Assembly (NCBI GenBank): GCA_022510745.1
Contig: JAFLSY010000003.1
Location: forward strand, 1 to 64,000
DNA length: 64,000 bases
Origin: Lachnospiraceae bacterium
Lineage (GTDB): Bacteria > Bacillota > Clostridia > Lachnospirales > Lachnospiraceae
Reading direction: 5' to 3'
This document shows, in pieces, positions 60,181 to 64,000 of the stretch. A model generated the notes under the pieces. It was given only the letters and a program-made list of their open reading frames with translations, searched no databases and had not been told where the DNA came from. Positions within the stretch are counted from its first letter, which is position 1. Each line of letters opens with the position of its first letter. Both the position numbers and the translations under genes were made by a program.

Positions 60181-61248
60181 CTACCACTCCTTAAAACTGA
60201 TATTTAAATCCACATCCGCATTGATACCGTCAATACGTCCCGTATCAGAATACTGCCATATAGCATACTCATAAGGGAAGTAAAGATTCGTACCGTAATA
60301 AGCAAACCATTTTTCTACATCCTCAAAGGATGCCATGTCGATTAAGACGCTCCACATTTCCATATTGGAATAAATCATGGGGGTATAGCCCGCTTCCTTG
60401 ATCTTATCAATAAAGACTCTGGCTACTCTGGTGCGCTCCTCCACGGAAATCTGGTTCATCCGGCCGTCCGACTTGCTGGTCTTTTCCACATCATAGACGA
60501 TGGGGTAGGTCACATTGTAGCCGGAAATAGCCTCTAACACTATTTCCGCTTCCTCAGCGGCTTCTTCCTCGTTGATGGCCTGGGAGAAGAAATAGACCCC
60601 CACCTTGATGCCGGCTGCCGTAGCCCCCTGGATATTCTGCTCAAATTTCTCGTCCAGCGCAATATTGCCTTCGGCTCCGTAGCCGCGGACCCCCACACGG
60701 ATAAAGGCATATTCCACACCGGCCGCTGCTACTTTATTCCAATCAATATTGCCCTGATAACGGGAAACATCAATCCCCTTGTGAGAAACCACCTCGCCGT
60801 TTTCCACATACTGCAGCTCGCCGTTCTCTAATATCTGCAGATTTTCCTGCAGTAAATTATGCTGCTTTAGATCATCCCGTATGGGCACAAAATGAAATTG
60901 GCCGTTGCTGACTACCACAATATGTCCGGGATAGAGGGGCCTCAATGTATCCACCACTGTCTGCCCGCTCTCTAAGCCGAACTGAATCTCGGACAGAATG
61001 GCATCGGACACCTCTATACGGGTACTGTTCTCTGTATTGGCAACCGCCTCCGCCAACATCAGATTCACTTCTTCTTCCGAATAGGTAATCTCAGGCAGAT
61101 CGGCGGACACTTCCACCGCGTCATTTTCACTTATCTGATGCAGTCTGTCATAAATAAGCAGTGCCGCGATCACGATTACGGTTATTGCCAACAGGCAGCT
61201 TACGATTGTTATTCCATAAAATATTATTTCTTTTTTCTTTCGCTTCAT
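60181..61248 (-). CDS. GH25 lysozyme-family muramidase, membrane-anchored
   Basis: A 355-residue protein. One N-terminal helix (about 8-31), an extracellular alpha/beta segment (about 40-155) and a GH25 catalytic domain (about 160-355). 'GIDVSRYQGNIDW', 'YAFIRVGVRGYG', 'YFFSQAINEEEAAEEA', 'YPIVYDVEK' (catalytic acidic pair) and 'AIWQYSDTGRIDGINADVDLN' are diagnostic. It cleaves the MurNAc-GlcNAc bond of peptidoglycan. AAAGGG precedes the ATG at 61248. Its place between sigF and spoVAA suggests a role in forespore or cortex wall remodelling, or simply an insertion. Confidence 0.9.
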   Translation of the reverse strand: MKRKKKEIIFYGITIVSCLLAITVIVIAALLIYDRLHQISENDAVEVSADLPEITYSEEEVNLMLAEAVANTENSTRIEVSDAILSEIQFGLESGQTVVDTLRPLYPGHIVVVSNGQFHFVPIRDDLKQHNLLQENLQILENGELQYVENGEVVSHKGIDVSRYQGNIDWNKVAAAGVEYAFIRVGVRGYGAEGNIALDEKFEQNIQGATAAGIKVGVYFFSQAINEEEAAEEAEIVLEAISGYNVTYPIVYDVEKTSKSDGRMNQISVEERTRVARVFIDKIKEAGYTPMIYSNMEMWSVLIDMASFEDVEKWFAYYGTNLYFPYEYAIWQYSDTGRIDGINADVDLNISFKEW

Positions 61249-61348
61249 GATTTCCCTTTCCGTACATTGCATTCTCTTACCGCTATTATAAACCACTCTC
61301 ATTCTTTAGGAAAGTGGTAACCGATGGAATTCAAAAATTCTTAACAAT

Positions 61349-62140
61349 TCAGGAAATCATTTCTTCCCGCAGCCGCAGCAGTATCTTCTTCTCCATACGG
61401 CTGACCTGCACCTGACTGATTCCCAGTGTTTTAGCCACCTCTGACTGGGTCTTGTCCTGAAAATACCTCAGAGTGATCAAGGTTCTTTCCTTTTCCGGCA
61501 ATGCCTTTAAAATCTGCCCCACCAGCATATGATTTAACAGTTCTTCTTTCTCATAGTCCTCTTCTCCGTAACTGCTGCAGCCGATACAGGCTCCCGCACC
61601 TCCTCTCATTCCGTAGGCTACCTTGTCCACCAGAAAGGTTTCGCTGCCGTCCGCCTGGGCCACGGATTTGTAGATGGATTCCACTTCCGCACCTGCCTCC
61701 AGCGCCATGGTGACCTCCTCCACCGTCAGTTCTGCCTCCTTTGCCACTTCCTCTAAAAGCGGCTCCCGTCCCAATCTGAGATTCAGCCTTTCCATGGCCA
61801 TTTTCACTTTCAGACCGTTTTCCTTTAAAGTTCTGCTGACCTTGAGCATACCGTCGTCCCGTAGGAAACGCTTGATTTCTCCTACGATCAATGGCACCGC
61901 ATAGGTAGAAAATCTCACATCGTAACTTAAATCAAATTTATCTACGGCCTTCATCAGCCCGATAGCGCCTATCTGAAACAGATCCTCCGTATCGTGTCCT
62001 CTGCCTGCAAAGCGCTTGACAATATGGTGTACCAGTCCCAGATTCTGTTCTATTAACTGCTCTCTTGCCGCTTTATCCCCTTTTTGTGACTGTTCGATCA
62101 ATAGGGTTATTTCATCCATGCCGCGGCTATTCTCCTCCAT
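61349..62140 (-). CDS. sigF: RNA polymerase sporulation sigma factor F
   Basis: A 263-residue sigma-70 factor that runs the early forespore programme and is held by SpoIIAB. 'LVHHIVKRFAGRGHDTEDLFQIGAIGLMKAVDKFD' is region 2, 'FSTYAVPLIVGEIKRFLRDDG' region 2.4, and 'LPEKERTLITLRYFQDKTQSEVAKTLGISQVQVSRMEKKIL' regions 4.1-4.2. An insert with 'GGAGACIGCSSYGEEDYEKEE' lies between regions 3 and 4. The start shown overlaps spoIIAB by 14 bases; ATG 62119 (MDEITLLIEQ), with GGAGGAG upstream, is equally possible and would fit the family length better. Confidence 0.94.
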   Translation of the reverse strand: MEENSRGMDEITLLIEQSQKGDKAAREQLIEQNLGLVHHIVKRFAGRGHDTEDLFQIGAIGLMKAVDKFDLSYDVRFSTYAVPLIVGEIKRFLRDDGMLKVSRTLKENGLKVKMAMERLNLRLGREPLLEEVAKEAELTVEEVTMALEAGAEVESIYKSVAQADGSETFLVDKVAYGMRGGAGACIGCSSYGEEDYEKEELLNHMLVGQILKALPEKERTLITLRYFQDKTQSEVAKTLGISQVQVSRMEKKILLRLREEMIS

Positions 62141-62672
62141 ATATCCATGCGCCGCATTCCAACTTTTTCTGCATTTTTACGATTGTCCCCTGCAGCGGTG
62201 TGGATTCTACCTCCAGATCGTCCATGAAGGCTTCCATGAAAGCAAACCCCATGCCTGAGCGCTCTAACTCCGGTTTGGAGGTATAGAGCGGCTCCATGGC
62301 CTTTTCCAGATTCTCAATGCCCACGCCCTTATCTTCCACCTCAATATGTAATACGCCGTTTTCGATTCTGCAGCGCAAATATACCTTGCCCTCCTTGATC
62401 TTACAGTAGACCGGTCTGACCTCTCCGTGTCTGCCGTAACCGTATACATTTTCGTAACCATGAATAATGGCGTTGGTAACCGCTTCGGATACCGCGGTCT
62501 TAATATCCGCCAATTCTTCCACGGTGGGATTTAGGGGTGCGATAAAAGCAGCCACGGCTACCCGGGCAAAGCTTTCATTGTTGGACACTGCGTCAAACTC
62601 CATGGACATTTCATTTTTCATGCTTCTTGCTTCCTTTACCGGATCGGATTCCTGTTTTTTAATCTCTATCAT
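62127..62672 (-). CDS. spoIIAB: Anti-sigma F factor and serine kinase SpoIIAB
   Basis: A 181-residue kinase-fold protein that binds sigma F and phosphorylates SpoIIAA. 'MKNEMSMEFDAVSNNESFARVAVAAFIAPLNPTVEELADIKTAVSEAVTNAIIHGY' (N box) and 'VEDKGVGIENLEKAMEPLYTSKPELERSGMGFAFMEAFMDD' (G1, ATP lid) closely follow the Bacillus protein. A 17-residue N-terminal extension (MIEIKKQESDPVKEARS) precedes the usual start, but AGGAG 8 bases before its ATG supports the longer protein. It also has a longer middle than the Bacillus enzyme. Confidence 0.95.
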   Translation of the reverse strand: MIEIKKQESDPVKEARSMKNEMSMEFDAVSNNESFARVAVAAFIAPLNPTVEELADIKTAVSEAVTNAIIHGYENVYGYGRHGEVRPVYCKIKEGKVYLRCRIENGVLHIEVEDKGVGIENLEKAMEPLYTSKPELERSGMGFAFMEAFMDDLEVESTPLQGTIVKMQKKLECGAWIYGGE

Positions 62673-62683
62673 CTCTGTTTCTC

Positions 62684-62989
62684 CTATTCCATAATCTCAA
62701 TGATTTTATTCAATCCCGACATATACAGGATTCTCTTTATCTGCCTGTCCGCGTGAATAGCAAACACCTTTCCGCCGAAGCAGGATATTTTTTTGTATCT
62801 TCCCATAATAATACCGATACCCGAAGAATCCATGAATCGGGTATCCTCAAAATCAAATACTACATTGCTCACCCCATCCTTTAGAATATACCTGTCCGCG
62901 TTTTCAGAGATAAATGCGGATTTGTGATGATCCACCTCTTCCGGCAGTCTTACGCAGAGATAATCATCGATCACTTTAAAATCTTCCAT
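62684..62989 (-). CDS. spoIIAA: Anti-sigma F factor antagonist SpoIIAA
   Basis: A 101-residue STAS-domain protein that frees sigma F by binding SpoIIAB. 'EEVDHHKSAFISENADRYIL' and 'FDFEDTRFMDSSGIGIIMGRYK' match the family; the phosphorylated serine is S55 in 'MDSSGIG'. I start at ATG 62989; a TTG at 62995 has a better-spaced AGGAGGTGA and a GTG at 63004 overlaps it, so the exact start is open. It is the first gene of the spoIIA operon after a terminator. Confidence 0.95.
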   Translation of the reverse strand: MEDFKVIDDYLCVRLPEEVDHHKSAFISENADRYILKDGVSNVVFDFEDTRFMDSSGIGIIMGRYKKISCFGGKVFAIHADRQIKRILYMSGLNKIIEIME

Positions 62990-63040
62990 ATCCAAGATCC
63001 TCACCTCCTTCTTTTCTTATCTGCCCTTCAAAATGACAAA

Positions 63041-63073
63041 GAAAAAAAGAACCTATAATCGCTTATAAGTTCT
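63041..63073 (-). terminator. Intrinsic terminator of the TPR gene
   Basis: AGAAC-TATAA and TTATA-GTTCT form a stem around TCGC; the minus strand continues TTTTTTT. It separates the TPR gene from spoIIAA. Confidence 0.8.
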
Positions 63074-63106
63074 CTTTCGTGCTTTATTCATGATAAAGGC
63101 AAAACG

Positions 63107-64000
63107 CTAATTGCCGTTTAACTGATTGATATGATACTGTGCTCTTCTGGCCTTATCCGTATCCGGGAAAAGCTCGATCACTTTTTCGTAAGTTGCAATG
63201 GCTTCAGCCTTATACTCATCGCTAAGTCTGTAGGCATTACCTAAGGTAAACAAGGCATCCCCGTTGGTTTCATCATATCTGACGGAAAGCAGTAAATCCT
63301 CAATCGCCGCCTCAAAATCCCCATTCTGAAGGGCAGCATTTCCCGAGGTAAAATAAATGTTGGAAAGCTCCGGCCCCATTTTCTCTAAAAGAGTATGATA
63401 TAAAAGCTGGAAGGCATCGGAAGTATCCGATAAATTAATAGTGGCGGTGAGCCTGTCCAAATAGGCCGCGGTAGCCAGCACATCTCCGGTTTCTAAATAT
63501 TCGGAGGCTCCCTGAAGCAGTTCATCAATAATCTGCAGGGTGCCGTCCGGCCCCACATAACCGTCCAATTCCTCATGGAGTCTGGCATTGTCCGCAGTCA
63601 AACCGTCAATTTCCCGCTGCATCTCCACAATGGTGGCCGTCTTTATATCCATTTGCTCGTTGACTGCTTTCACATCCTCCTGCGCCTTTTCCCGCTCCGC
63701 GGAAACCGCTGCAGGCAGTATCAAAAAGAACATGGAGGCAATGCCGAGTACCAGACCGATGGCCACATTGAAAAGGGTACCTAATCCGGTATTCTTCGGT
63801 TCTTTCACATTTAAGGGCTGGATAATGATCTCGTTGTCACTCTGGTATCTCACCGCTTCTTTGTTTTTGTGTTTTCCACCTGTCTTGACAGGTTCGTCCG
63901 AGGTCGTCATAGCCTCGACTTCCTGCTTGTAGCGAAGGGTAAGGGTATTGTTCGCATCAATTTTACAGCACTTATTCAGTTCTCTGTCCGCTTTTTCCCA
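63107..64000 (-). CDS. TPR membrane protein, C-terminal part (runs off window end)
   Basis: The frame is open to the last base of the window (TGG at 63998-64000), so the start lies outside; 297 residues are visible. The visible N-terminal piece ('WEKADRELNKCCKIDANNTLTLRYKQEVEAM') is TPR-like and cytoplasmic. One membrane helix follows (about 75-98 of the visible part, 'TLFNVAIGLVLGIASMFFLILPA'), then a coiled coil ('DVKAVNEQMDIKTATIVEMQREIDGL'), and the C-terminal TPRs ('AALQNGDFEAAIEDLLLSVRYDETNGDALFTLGNAY', 'AIATYEKVIELFPDTDKARRAQYHI'). Likely a scaffold on both sides of the membrane. Function unknown. Confidence 0.85.
   Translation of the reverse strand, partial: WEKADRELNKCCKIDANNTLTLRYKQEVEAMTTSDEPVKTGGKHKNKEAVRYQSDNEIIIQPLNVKEPKNTGLGTLFNVAIGLVLGIASMFFLILPAAVSAEREKAQEDVKAVNEQMDIKTATIVEMQREIDGLTADNARLHEELDGYVGPDGTLQIIDELLQGASEYLETGDVLATAAYLDRLTATINLSDTSDAFQLLYHTLLEKMGPELSNIYFTSGNAALQNGDFEAAIEDLLLSVRYDETNGDALFTLGNAYRLSDEYKAEAIATYEKVIELFPDTDKARRAQYHINQLNGN

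Overview
The window reads as the chromosome of a spore-forming, Gram-positive clostridium, most likely a Lachnospiraceae member. The support is a spoIIA-sigF-spoVA sporulation locus, Firmicutes-style AGGAGG ribosome binding sites, several paired two-component systems and many clostridial DUF families (DUF1653, DUF1294, DUF4037/DUF4125, GerMN). Nearly all genes lie on the minus strand. Coding density is high; there are no insertion sequences, no CRISPR array and no rRNA, and a single tRNA-Gly(GCC).

Layout. 0-5 kb: small proteins, a beta-CASP nuclease, a lipoprotein, tRNA-Gly and a membrane-anchored GH3 glycosidase. 5.1-5.8 kb: non-coding or decayed DNA. 5.8-10.9 kb: a glyA-hom-apgM-lysC operon leading from aspartate to homoserine and probably phosphohomoserine, plus serine/glycine interconversion. 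11-13.5 kb: three plus-strand genes (membrane protein, lipid kinase, PAP2 phosphatase). 13.7-18.6 kb: glycosyltransferase, an SfsA-MutY fusion, a 5'-nucleotidase and small proteins. 18.7-21.7 kb: a two-component system with an exported third gene. 21.8-28.8 kb: holA, comEC, a GerMN lipoprotein, a WalRK-like two-component pair and a comEA-like lipoprotein. 29-31 kb: a YdcZ-type transporter and an orphan solute-binding protein. 31-34.4 kb: argD, argB, argJ.

34.4-43.5 kb is an accessory region. It is visibly more A+T-rich and holds short, unrelated, co-oriented genes: glycosyltransferase, iron-sulfur flavoprotein, DinB-like protein, a colicin-E-immunity-like protein, methyltransferase, metallo-hydrolase, acetyltransferases, an Imm33/DUF2185 protein, small membrane proteins and a MazG-like pseudogene. 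Related intergenic elements recur between these genes, which makes the region look like a cassette array. It separates argJBD from argG, which has ARG-box-like operators.

45-64 kb: DUF1294 and DUF5721-like genes, an LTA-synthase-like sulfatase, and then the sporulation locus. In transcription order this is a TPR protein, spoIIAA, spoIIAB, sigF, a GH25 lysozyme, spoVAA, spoVAB and spoVAC; then about 8 kb of unrelated genes (membrane protein, papain-like protease, rRNA methyltransferase, TPR-DUF4037-DUF4125 fusion, zinc-ribbon protein); then spoVAD; then two small genes; then spoVAE. The Bacillus gene order survives but is interrupted.

The best candidates for something undescribed are the recurrent intergenic element in the accessory array, the split spoVA locus with its inserted protease pair, and the SfsA-MutY fusion.
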